16,568 nucleotides of DNA, taken from contig JAOZTW010000036.1 in the NCBI GenBank assembly GCA_029938985.1, positions 1 to 16,568 of the forward strand. The letters run 5' to 3'. The notes beneath the pieces are model-generated. The model saw only the letters and a program-made list of their open reading frames with translations, had not been told where the DNA came from and ran no database searches. Below, one piece after another: positions 8,157 to 16,003 of the stretch (the stretch's first letter is position 1; each line of letters starts with the position of its first letter). The DNA is from Bacteroidales bacterium. Lineage in GTDB: Bacteria > Bacteroidota > Bacteroidia > Bacteroidales > JAOZQN01. Both the position numbers and the translations under genes were made by a program.

Positions 8157-8339
8157 GTGAAAATTGGGTTAATTTTATGTGAAAAACGTGATAAAATTGA
8201 AGCCGAATATTTATTAAACGTATTTAAACAGCCTATTGGAATAGCAAAATACGAATTTAGTAAAGCTATACCAAATCAATTAAAGTCTGAATTACCAAGT
8301 ATTGAAAATGAATTAAGTAACAACAAACTTACTAAATAA
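8157..8339 (+). pseudogene. C-terminal remnant of a YhcG/DUF1016 PDDEXK-type nuclease
   Basis: Only about 60 residues remain. They read like the extreme C-terminus of the DUF1016 (YhcG) family: IGLILCEKRDKIEAEYLL, then KPIGI-type QPIGIAKYEF, a polar LPSIENEL segment and the end. Full-length members are about 330-380 residues, with the nuclease core before this point. The frame is open upstream only to 8109, and the sequence there (KTDVYIQL) no longer matches the family, so the catalytic part is lost. A GTG at 8157 could start a 60-residue peptide, but I see no reason to think it is functional. The family match is from memory of the conserved C-terminal pattern. Confidence 0.6.
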
Positions 8340-8431
8340 TAATTGCTTTAACATTGTTCTTGATGTCTGTTATTTATTAAGACTTAATTTTTAAAGTATT
8401 GTTAAAACGAAAAAGAATTTACAATGTCCCT

Positions 8432-8457
8432 TATTTTTTGCCACAAGGCAAATAATA
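8432..8457. other. Hairpin, 11-bp stem with ACAA loop
   Basis: TATTTTTTGCC and GGCAAATAATA pair over 10 of 11 positions around an ACAA loop. No T-run follows on either strand, so it is not a standard intrinsic terminator. It lies between the nuclease remnant and hepT. Confidence 0.4.
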
Positions 8458-8643
8458 GACAACTTGGAAACGTCTGAATAGCATGACAAGTAGTAATTTG
8501 AAGATTTTGACATCAAAAGGTTATTACACTCACAAAAAAACATAACTTTTTAGTACTAACGACTTGTTACCATAGTGTTAAAATTGGAGGGTAAAGAGAA
8601 GCATTTAAAATTAGCCTTTATAGTTTATTGAAAATACAACAAC

Positions 8644-8659
8644 TTAGGCATATTAAAAT
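8644..8659 (+). promoter_or_regulatory. TTAGGCATATT motif upstream of hepT (copy 1)
   Basis: TTAGGCATATTAAAAT ends 22 bp before the hepT start. The same 11-bp core TTAGGCATATT, followed by TAAAAT, recurs at 9159-9175 and runs into the original mntA start codon. Exact repetition before both genes of a toxin-antitoxin pair suggests a shared regulatory or translation signal, or a duplicated leader. The function is not known. Confidence 0.35.
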
Positions 8660-8681
8660 AATTTTAAAATTTTTATAAATA

Positions 8682-9149
8682 ATGGAACAAAACATTAGAT
8701 GGCAACAACGATTTTCTAATTACAGAAAAGCATTGAAACAACTTAGTGTGGCAATAAAAATTTATAACGATAGTTGTAACAGCGATTTATATGATAACGA
8801 AATTAATGAAATTATTCAAGAATCGGTAATCAAAAGATTTGAATACACTCATGAGTTAGCATGGAAAGTAATGAAAGATTTTTTAAAATATCAAGGCAAT
8901 AATGATATTGCAGGTTCAAGAGATGCAACCAGAGCTGCTTTTAAAATTAACCTTTTTGAAAGTACTGATAATGCAATAACTTGGATGAATATGATAAAGA
9001 GTAGAAATCTAAGCACACATACTTACGATGTAGAAACAGCAAATGATATTGCTAAATTAGTTGTTAGTGAGTACCATAAATTATTTCTTGAATTTAATGA
9101 AAAAATGACTGATAAAATTGATGGACAACAAAAAGACATTTTTTCATAA
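8682..9149 (+). CDS. hepT: HepT-like HEPN ribonuclease toxin (HI0074-type nucleotidyltransferase-binding protein)
   Basis: This all-helical protein of 155 residues belongs to the 'nucleotidyltransferase substrate-binding' HI0074/HepT group. The opening (IRWQQRFSNYRKALKQL) and the middle (VIKRFEYTHELAWKVMKDFL, 49-68) are typical of the group. The HEPN catalytic motif RX4HXY is intact: R108, H113 and Y115 in RNLSTHTY. In studied HepT-MntA systems this motif makes HepT an RNase toxin, and the antitoxin MntA silences it by attaching AMP to the motif tyrosine. All three residues are present here, so the toxin should be able to act. The partner nucleotidyltransferase frame follows 24 bp after the stop, the usual toxin-first order. 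Confidence 0.85.
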   Translation: MEQNIRWQQRFSNYRKALKQLSVAIKIYNDSCNSDLYDNEINEIIQESVIKRFEYTHELAWKVMKDFLKYQGNNDIAGSRDATRAAFKINLFESTDNAITWMNMIKSRNLSTHTYDVETANDIAKLVVSEYHKLFLEFNEKMTDKIDGQQKDIFS

Positions 9150-9158
9150 TTATTAATA

Positions 9159-9175
9159 TTAGGCATATTTAAAAT
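9159..9175 (+). promoter_or_regulatory. TTAGGCATATT motif upstream of mntA (copy 2)
   Basis: TTAGGCATATTTAAAAT repeats the motif at 8644-8659 with one inserted T, and its last two bases are the A and T of the ATG at 9174. It therefore occupies the site where ribosomes would bind for mntA. Confidence 0.35.
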
Positions 9176-9509
9176 GAAATAAGGATTACAACAAAATGTA
9201 ATTGATAAAATTACTTCGGTATTAGAAACTTTTGAAGAAATAGAACAAGTTGTTTTGTACGGCTCACGTGCTATGGGAAACTATAAACCTGCATCTGATA
9301 TTGATTTTGTTTTAAAAGGTAATAAGTTAAATATTAAAATATTACATAATCTAAGTTGGACATTAGACGATTTATTATTGCCCTATACATTTGATTTGTC
9401 TATTTACAATCAAATAAAAAATAAAGATTTAATTAAACATATAGAACAAATTGGAAAAACTTTTTACATAAAACCCTCATTGAAGGACTTAATAGCTATC
9501 GCATTATAA
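9174..9509 (+). pseudogene. mntA: MntA-like minimal nucleotidyltransferase antitoxin with in-frame TAA at codon 3
   Basis: The frame reads ATG AAA TAA GGA TTA (9174-9188), then stays open to the TAA at 9507-9509. Relatives commonly start MK-Y/F-GL, so the TAA looks like a single-base change from a Tyr codon. Without that stop the product would be about 111 residues and normal in length. The nucleotidyltransferase motif is intact: GSRAMGNYKPASDID (9261-9305), with metal-binding aspartates at 9297 and 9303. A likely third acidic residue lies in YTFDLSIY. MntA uses ATP to AMPylate HepT and neutralise it. No in-frame ATG lies between the stop and GSRA. The only other options are a rare ATT start near 9201 or the TTG at 9255, which removes the N-terminal helix. 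It may be a pseudogene, or translated poorly by readthrough or alternative initiation. Confidence 0.75.
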
Positions 9510-9552
9510 AAATTCTCGACTCAAAGAGATGATTAAAACATATTTTAAACAG

Positions 9553-10308
9553 ATGAACAAAATACAATTATTTGGCTTGCTCGGAAAACAATTATCTTAT
9601 TCGTTTTCCAAAAAATATTTTACCAGTAAATTTGAAAAAGAAAATATTACTAATGCAAAATACGAAAATTTTGTATTAAATAATATTAATTTGCTTCCAG
9701 AAATGTTAGAAAGCAATACCAATTTAAAGGGTTTTAGCGTTACTATACCATATAAGGAGCAAATTATTCCGTTTTTAGACGAACTTAGTCCAGAAGCAAA
9801 AAAAATAAAAGCAATTAATACTGTTAAAGTGAGTATTAAAAACAATAAACAATATTTAAAAGGCTACAATACTGATATTTATGGCTTTGAAAATACATTA
9901 ATTCCTTGTTTGCAAAAACAGCACAAAAAAGCATTAATTTTGGGTACAGGAGGAGCTTCAAAAGCAGTAAAATATGTGTTTGAGAAAAACAATATTTCGT
10001 TTTGTTATGTGTCTCGTACCAAAAAACAGGATAATCTAACTTATTCGGAATTAGATGAAAAGATTATTCAAACATATCAAATAATTATTAATACAACACC
10101 GCTTGGTATTTCTCCTAATATTGAGCAAGCACCAGATATACCATATAAATATCTGAATAAAAATCATTTACTATACGATTTGGTTTACAATCCAGCAGAA
10201 ACAAAATTTTTGTATCTTGGACGAAAACAAAACACTATTACAATAAACGGCTTGAGAATGTTAGAACTACAAGCAGAAAAAGCATGGGAAATATTTTGTA
10301 ATTCTTAA
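9553..10308 (+). CDS. aroE: Shikimate dehydrogenase (NADP-type)
   Basis: AroE reduces 3-dehydroshikimate to shikimate in the aromatic amino-acid pathway in the cytoplasm. Numbered from the ATG at 9553 (251 residues), substrate-binding serines are in QLSYSFS and the catalytic lysine is K68 in SVTIPYK. Asn89 (AINTV) and catalytic Asp108 (NTDIYGF) follow. The nucleotide-binding loop is GTGGASKA at about 131-138. Family motifs INTTPLG and NGLRMLELQAEKAWEIF come next. I chose 9553 because the first beta strand (IQLFGLLG) follows it directly, as in relatives. An in-frame ATG at 9529 would add eight residues (MIKTYFKQ). Length is slightly short but within the Bacteroidota range. The gene is 3 bp upstream of the tamB-like gene, so the two are probably cotranscribed. 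Confidence 0.92.
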   Translation: MNKIQLFGLLGKQLSYSFSKKYFTSKFEKENITNAKYENFVLNNINLLPEMLESNTNLKGFSVTIPYKEQIIPFLDELSPEAKKIKAINTVKVSIKNNKQYLKGYNTDIYGFENTLIPCLQKQHKKALILGTGGASKAVKYVFEKNNISFCYVSRTKKQDNLTYSELDEKIIQTYQIIINTTPLGISPNIEQAPDIPYKYLNKNHLLYDLVYNPAETKFLYLGRKQNTITINGLRMLELQAEKAWEIFCNS

Positions 10309-10311
10309 AAA

Positions 10312-13300
10312 ATGAAAAAAAATAATGTATATATAAAAATTCTGTCTGTAACACTATTAATAATAGTTTTTGCACCAGTATTGCTATATCTTTTTTTTCA
10401 AATACCTTTTGTACAAAGCTATTTAACCAAAAAAACATCTGCAATTATTTCGAAACAATTGCATACCGATGTTACCGTTCGGCATGTTTCATATACTTTT
10501 TTAAACGATATAATTATCCGAGATTTATATATTGAAGATAATTCAGAAGACACACTAATTTATATTGACAAACTAACCGTAAGACCGCTAAAACTTCGTA
10601 TTGCAAAAAATGAATTTCGCATTAGGAAAATTGAAATAAACAATTTTAAAACAGAAATATACGCTGATTCAAGTGGGTATTCTAATTTTCAAAATTTTAT
10701 AGAAAATATTGTTGGAGAGAAAAAAGAAAAAGACGATGCAGCAAAAGATAAACATATTGATTTTAAAGTAGATAAATTAATAATAAAAAACTCAACAATT
10801 TCTTATCAAAAACAAAATAACGATACTACCTCCAGTGGATTAGATTACAACGATATATATCTTAGTAACTTTAATTTAATGTTCAAAAAAGTTCATTATG
10901 TAGATGACTCGCTTTCGCTTTCGCTGAAAAACCTTAGTTTTTGCGATAAATCTGGTTTTGAACTAAATAGAGTTTCTTCCGAAACCCTTATTTATTCTCC
11001 ACAACAAACTATTTTAGACAATTTTTTGATTGAAATGTCTGAAACAAATATTGATTTTAACAGAATTGCATTAAAATATAAATCAATAGATGATTTCAAA
11101 CATTTTATTGATAATGTAAACCTTGATATTCAAATTAATAAAAGCCAAGTTTCTTTATATGACTTAGGTTATATTTCGCCAAAACTAAATGGCTATAACC
11201 AGATATTAAAAATGTCTGGCGATATAAATGGAACAGTTAGTAACCTTTCAGCAAAAGATTTAAGCATAAAATTTCAAGACGACACACATTTACTAACTAC
11301 TTTTAATTTTATTGGTCTTCCCAATATTGAAAGCACATATTTTGATGTACAAATAGATACATTATCAACATCACGAAGAGATATTGCTTCGATAAAAAAT
11401 GCAAAAAATCCTAATAAACAATTAATTGAACTTCCAGCTGAATTGAAAAAACTTGGAAAAATAAGTTATAATGCAAAAATTACAGGTTTGTCAAACAATT
11501 TTACTGTAGTGGGTGGTTTAAAATCAAATCTTGGAAATGTTTATACTGATATTGAAATAAAAAGAGATAGTCTCAAAAATAATATTCATGGAATAATAAA
11601 TACTAACAACTTGCAAGTTGGTCATTTGATTGATAATGATAAAATTGGAGCAATAACTTTTAACGATACAATTGATGTTAATTTATTTAAAGACAGTACT
11701 ATTTCAGGAAATACTCATGGAAAAATTTCTCAATTCTATTTTAACAAATATAATTATAGAAACATTAGTATAGATGGAGATTTTACTAAAAAATCGTTCA
11801 CTGGAAATATAAATGTGAATGACACTAATTTGATAAGTAACTTTAATGGTAAAGTAAGTTTTTTGGAGGAAAAACCAGTATTTGATTTTAAATTGGATAT
11901 AGATTCTGCTCAATTATTCAAATTAAATTTTGAGAAAAATGACTCTAATTCGTTTATTGCTCTTGGAGTAGAATCTCATTTAACAGGTTTAAAATTAGAT
12001 GATATAACTGGTACTTTTAACTTTACCAAACAATTTATTTATCAAAAAAACAACGAACAACTTGTTATTGATACACTTGAAATATCCTCCTATGTTAAAA
12101 ATTATTTTGGAGGAAAAGAAAACAAAGAAATAACACTTATTTCAGATTTTGTTGATGGTCAAATACGAGGTTTTTTTGAATTTGCTTCTTTAATAGATTA
12201 TAGTAAAAAGTTATTGTCAAGTTATTTACCTTCTGTTGAAAAAGAAAAAGAATCAATCAACCTAACAGATATAATTTCAGATAACACAATAGACGATGGC
12301 AACTTTTTTAACTTTAATTTTGATTTAAAAAATACCGAACAAATAACTCGTTTCTTTGCACCCAATATTTTTATTTCCAATAATTCGTTGATTAGAGGAA
12401 GCTATAATTCGATGAGTAAAAGAATATTAGCTAAAATCAATTCCGAAAAAATTAAAATTAAAGAAAGTGAAATTTCTAATATTGAAATAATGTCTGATAC
12501 AAAAAATGATACTTTAAAAGTTGATATTTCTTGTAAAAAAGTAAGTATAAATAAAAAATTCTTTTTAGATAGTCTTAGATTAAATTGTGCAATTAACAAT
12601 GATACTGTAGGATTAAAAATAAATTGGGAAAATAAATCTGACAGTATAAATAGAGGAAGTATTAGTTCAATTTCTGCGTTTTCTAAAGATACATTAAATA
12701 ATTTATCTGTAAAAATTAATTTTGCAAACGACACAATTTTTCTAAATAATAGAGCTTGGACGCTTACAGACACAAAACTTAGATTAGATAGTAATGCCTT
12801 GAATATAAGGAATTTTTATCTACATAATAAAAAAAGAGGACAACATATTGGTATTACAGGAATTGCTTCTAAAAATCCAGAACATCAAATAAATATTAGA
12901 CTACAAAATTTTGACATGAATGAGTTAACTCCATTTATAGGAAATGTTAATATACAGGGACGTGTGAGTGGAACAACAGGAATAAAAAATATTTCGGAAA
13001 CACCTATAATTAATAGTTTTAATGTTATTTCCGATTTAATGTTTAACGATGTGAAATTAGAAACTCTTGTTGCAAAAAGTGAATATAAAGTAGATAGTTC
13101 TAAAGTTGCTGTACATCTTTTTACTCAAAAAAACACAAACGATGGTAGTACAATAAAAGTAGAAGATATGCAAGATACTGTAAAAAAGCGTTTTGTTGAA
13201 GTCAAAGGAGACTATTATGTAAATACCAAAAAACTAAATTTTAATGTTAAATTTCATAAGTTTTTGCTAAAAGCTTTTCACCCATATTTTGAAAATGTAG

Positions 13301-14835
13301 TAGATAAAATGGGAGATAATACGAATATGCAAGGCTACATAAATGTAAAAGGAACGACTGAAAAACCTTTGTTTAGTGGTGATTTAAGTGTTAATAGAGC
13401 TGTTTTTAGATTAAAACAAACACAAGTTATTTACTCAATAAGTGGAGAATTAAGAACTACTTTTGATAATAATTTTGTTGATATTCATAGAACTAAAATA
13501 GTTAGCATAGGAGGAACAGGACATGCCGAATTAATGGGAAGAGTAACTCATAGTAATTTTAAAAAAATGAATATTGACATGGTCTTTCGTCCTGACAGTT
13601 TGATGGTTCTTGATTTGAAAGACACAGTCTCATCTCTTTATTATGGCAAATTATTTGCCTCGGGAGTGGTTAACATTAAAGGACCACCAAAAAACTTAGT
13701 TATTGATGCAAAAATAAAAACTGAACGAAACTCAATAATTTCTATACTGTTGAACAACAGGGCAGATATAAAAGAAGAAAATTCGTTTATGACATTTGTT
13801 GAAGCCGAGGATATAAACATAACAGATACTTTGAACTTGGAGCTTGAAAAAGAAGTTAAAATGCAGGGAATTACTTTGAATCTGAATTTAGATATTGACC
13901 CAATGAGCAAATTTAAACTGATAATGGACGAAACGACAAACGAAGTAATTTATTTGCAAGCTGATGGTAATTTGAATTTTATGTTAAATCAATTTGGTGA
14001 TATGAATCTGCTTGGTACACTTACTATTGTTAAGGGCTTATATAATTTTCAGCTACAAAATATAATTTCCAAGAAATTTGAAGTAAAACCTGGTAGTACA
14101 ATAACTTGGACAGGAGAACCAACCGACGCAATTTTAAATATTAGTACAATTTTAAAAATGAAAAATGTTAGTATTTTTGATTTAGTTTTGGAAGAAGACT
14201 ACAGAAGCGAAAAAACGGCAGTGGAATGTCAAATACAACTAACAGACCAACTGATGTCGCCCAATTTGAAGTTTGGAATAGAACTTCCAAAAGCGGACGA
14301 AAAAATTGTGTCGCAATTAAATCGTCTTGAACAACAGGATATTAACAAGCAAATTTTATCGCTATTAATACTTGGTAGATTTCAACCATTGCCAGGTTTA
14401 ACGTCAAACGATGGCTCTTCGGGGGGAAATATGATAAATGCCAGCGAAGTTATTTCCAATCAATTAACACACTGGCTCTCCGAAATTGATGAGAGCTTAG
14501 ATGTAACTGTTGGTGAGGTATCTGCCGAAGAGGTGTCGGCGGCCATGTCAAAAACAATGTTTAACGATTATCTAACTATCAACACCGAAGTTAGCACCAA
14601 CGACAAGAACGCACAAGAAGGAACAAGCAACATAGTTGGTGATGTGGAGGTTGAGGTAAAAATGAATAAAAAAGGAACTTTAAAATCGAAGGCTTTTAAC
14701 AAATCGAACAAAACAGAAATATACGAAAAAGGACCTTACTCACAAGGAGCTGGTGTATTTTTTAAACGAGATTTTAATTGGTATCTTTTTAAAAATGATA
14801 AGAAAAAAAAGAAGAACGATAAAAAAATAGAATAA
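10312..14835 (+). CDS. tamB: TamB-like inner-membrane-anchored translocation/assembly protein
   Basis: The protein has 1507 residues. A single N-terminal membrane helix (about 8-31, SVTLLIIVFAPVLLYLFFQI) is followed by an AsmA-like start (KKTSAIISKQLHTDVTVRHVSY). A very long repetitive beta-rich body then spans the periplasm. The C-terminal TamB domain (DUF490) covers roughly residues 1000-1490. It includes GTLTIVKGLYNFQLQN, GSTITWTGEPTDAILNI, a region near 1373 with NASEVISNQLTHWLSEID, and a strand end NWYLFKN. Such proteins form a hydrophobic groove linking inner and outer membranes, and are implicated in outer-membrane protein assembly and lipid transport. The TamA-type barrel partner is not in this window. 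It probably shares a transcript with aroE. The lysine-rich tail (NDKKKKKNDKKIE) is probably disordered. Confidence 0.9.
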   Translation: MKKNNVYIKILSVTLLIIVFAPVLLYLFFQIPFVQSYLTKKTSAIISKQLHTDVTVRHVSYTFLNDIIIRDLYIEDNSEDTLIYIDKLTVRPLKLRIAKNEFRIRKIEINNFKTEIYADSSGYSNFQNFIENIVGEKKEKDDAAKDKHIDFKVDKLIIKNSTISYQKQNNDTTSSGLDYNDIYLSNFNLMFKKVHYVDDSLSLSLKNLSFCDKSGFELNRVSSETLIYSPQQTILDNFLIEMSETNIDFNRIALKYKSIDDFKHFIDNVNLDIQINKSQVSLYDLGYISPKLNGYNQILKMSGDINGTVSNLSAKDLSIKFQDDTHLLTTFNFIGLPNIESTYFDVQIDTLSTSRRDIASIKNAKNPNKQLIELPAELKKLGKISYNAKITGLSNNFTVVGGLKSNLGNVYTDIEIKRDSLKNNIHGIINTNNLQVGHLIDNDKIGAITFNDTIDVNLFKDSTISGNTHGKISQFYFNKYNYRNISIDGDFTKKSFTGNINVNDTNLISNFNGKVSFLEEKPVFDFKLDIDSAQLFKLNFEKNDSNSFIALGVESHLTGLKLDDITGTFNFTKQFIYQKNNEQLVIDTLEISSYVKNYFGGKENKEITLISDFVDGQIRGFFEFASLIDYSKKLLSSYLPSVEKEKESINLTDIISDNTIDDGNFFNFNFDLKNTEQITRFFAPNIFISNNSLIRGSYNSMSKRILAKINSEKIKIKESEISNIEIMSDTKNDTLKVDISCKKVSINKKFFLDSLRLNCAINNDTVGLKINWENKSDSINRGSISSISAFSKDTLNNLSVKINFANDTIFLNNRAWTLTDTKLRLDSNALNIRNFYLHNKKRGQHIGITGIASKNPEHQINIRLQNFDMNELTPFIGNVNIQGRVSGTTGIKNISETPIINSFNVISDLMFNDVKLETLVAKSEYKVDSSKVAVHLFTQKNTNDGSTIKVEDMQDTVKKRFVEVKGDYYVNTKKLNFNVKFHKFLLKAFHPYFENVVDKMGDNTNMQGYINVKGTTEKPLFSGDLSVNRAVFRLKQTQVIYSISGELRTTFDNNFVDIHRTKIVSIGGTGHAELMGRVTHSNFKKMNIDMVFRPDSLMVLDLKDTVSSLYYGKLFASGVVNIKGPPKNLVIDAKIKTERNSIISILLNNRADIKEENSFMTFVEAEDINITDTLNLELEKEVKMQGITLNLNLDIDPMSKFKLIMDETTNEVIYLQADGNLNFMLNQFGDMNLLGTLTIVKGLYNFQLQNIISKKFEVKPGSTITWTGEPTDAILNISTILKMKNVSIFDLVLEEDYRSEKTAVECQIQLTDQLMSPNLKFGIELPKADEKIVSQLNRLEQQDINKQILSLLILGRFQPLPGLTSNDGSSGGNMINASEVISNQLTHWLSEIDESLDVTVGEVSAEEVSAAMSKTMFNDYLTINTEVSTNDKNAQEGTSNIVGDVEVEVKMNKKGTLKSKAFNKSNKTEIYEKGPYSQGAGVFFKRDFNWYLFKNDKKKKKNDKKIE

Positions 14836-15116
14836 TTTTGGGTCAGGCTTATTGGCTTTTCATCTAAGGTTACTCAATGATGCAAATCAACGACTTTTTG
14901 TGGCAAACGTAAATAATAAAAATATAGATATTTATGCGTAAAACGTTCACGCTTTACACGTTTTTTACTGTCAAATACAACAATCTGTTGGTTGCTACAA
15001 ATATTTCGGTGCTACGCACCTTTGCTATAATCTGTTGGTTGTTACAAATATTTTTGTGCTATACACTTTGTAATTTATTAAAAAAAATATACCTATTTCA
15101 AAACCAAACATACAAA
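14836..15116. other. 281-bp non-coding stretch before the binding-protein gene
   Basis: The in-frame extension upstream of 15117 (ATG at 14934) encodes only translated repeat DNA and is not credible as protein. The interval contains the two direct repeats at 14982-15070 and no clear promoter or terminator. Confidence 0.5.
14982..15070. repeat. Two decayed 43-bp direct repeats
   Basis: Copies at 14982-15024 and 15029-15070 share AATCTGTTGGTTG, TACAAATATTT and GTGCTA at a 47-bp period, with five substitutions and one deletion. Copy 1 has a perfect small hairpin GGTGC-TAC-GCACC that is degraded in copy 2. The differences are mainly C to T or G to A, as expected for decay in an AT-biased genome. 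This looks like remains of a dispersed palindromic repeat family. Confidence 0.6.
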
Positions 15117-15926
15117 ATGAAAAAATACCTTTTTTTGTTATTTCAGACACTTTTGTTTGTTTCGTGTGGCAATAATCAGGAGAAAATATTAATTTATGTT
15201 GGCTCGGCAAGTCAACCTGCTACTAACGAGATTATTGAATTGTTTGAAAACGAAACAGGAATAAAAGTAGAAGTAATTTATGGTGGCTCAGGACATGTTT
15301 TGAGCCAAATGATAATTAGTAAAAAAGGAGATGTGTTTTTTCCTGGCTCTTCCGACTACATGAATATTGCTAAAGACAAAGGTGTGGTTATAAAAAATTC
15401 CGAAAAACGGGTGTGTTATCTTGTGTCTGCAATAAATGTACAGAAAGGAAATCCGAAAAATATTTACACACTTAAAGACTTACTACGTAACGATTTAAAA
15501 GTAGCAATAGCAAACCCCGACGGAGTTTGTGTGGGGGCTTACGCAGTGGAAATTATTGAAAACAGTTTTTCGGAAAAAGAACAAAAACTTTTTTTTGATA
15601 ATCTGATAAATTACACTGGTAGTTGTTCCAAAACGGCGACAGCAATATCGTTAAAAACCACAGATGCAGTTATCGGGTGGCGAGTTTTTCAATACTGGGA
15701 TAATACTAATATCCAAACTGTTGATTTAGATAAAACCGAAATTGTGAGAATAGCATATATGCCAATAGCGGTTTCTAAATTTACAAAAAATAAAGAAAAT
15801 TCCGAAAAATTTATTAATTTTGTAATTTCTGAAAAAGGAAAAAAAAAATTTGAAAAATATAATTATTTCACAACTCCAAAACAAGCTTTTGAATATATTG
15901 GAGAAGAAAAAGAAATTGGAAAATAA
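15117..15926 (+). CDS. Molybdate/tungstate-type ABC transporter substrate-binding lipoprotein
   Basis: The protein has 269 residues from the ATG at 15117. A lipoprotein signal peptide ends in the lipobox LFVSC (Cys17), so it is anchored to a membrane outside the cytoplasm. The mature protein resembles ModA-type oxyanion-binding proteins. Strand IYVGSASQPATNEIIELFENETGIKV (given here in part: IYVGSAS, FENETGIKV) is followed by YGGSGHVLSQMI and GDVFFPGSSDYM, which supply the serine-rich anion site. Later come VAIANPDG and GAYAVEIIE, then AVIGWRVF. The substrate could be molybdate, tungstate or another oxyanion. The start at 15117 is preferred over the in-frame ATG at 14934 because it gives an exact lipoprotein signal, whereas the extra 61 residues are translated repeat sequence. 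No permease or ATPase gene is adjacent. Confidence 0.85.
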   Translation: MKKYLFLLFQTLLFVSCGNNQEKILIYVGSASQPATNEIIELFENETGIKVEVIYGGSGHVLSQMIISKKGDVFFPGSSDYMNIAKDKGVVIKNSEKRVCYLVSAINVQKGNPKNIYTLKDLLRNDLKVAIANPDGVCVGAYAVEIIENSFSEKEQKLFFDNLINYTGSCSKTATAISLKTTDAVIGWRVFQYWDNTNIQTVDLDKTEIVRIAYMPIAVSKFTKNKENSEKFINFVISEKGKKKFEKYNYFTTPKQAFEYIGEEKEIGK

Positions 15927-16003
15927 TAGATAATAGCTGTAAAACACAAAACATTAGTATATATTTTAATGTACTTACATTTAATTGATAAACGAAATTA
16001 TAA

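Larger units (their letters stand above)
8340..8681. other. 342-bp gap without a gene
   Basis: No convincing reading frame on either strand. It contains one hairpin (8432-8457) and, at its right edge, a copy of the TTAGGCATATT motif. It may be a scar left by loss of the nuclease gene body, but nothing recognisable remains. Confidence 0.5.

Noticed and set aside
8432..8457. Intrinsic terminator after the nuclease remnant
   Set aside because: The stem is only 3 G/C pairs deep at the loop and no T-run follows on either strand. Kept only as a hairpin.
9255..9509. MntA starting at TTG 9255 as an 84-residue protein
   Set aside because: It would begin one residue before the catalytic GSR and lack the N-terminal helix. 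The upstream frame clearly encodes the conserved start (GLQQNVIDKI...VVLYGSR).
9529..9552. Longer AroE start at 9529
   Set aside because: Possible, but the extra eight residues precede the normal first strand of the family and AAAGAG is only one base from that ATG. The start at 9553 fits relatives better.
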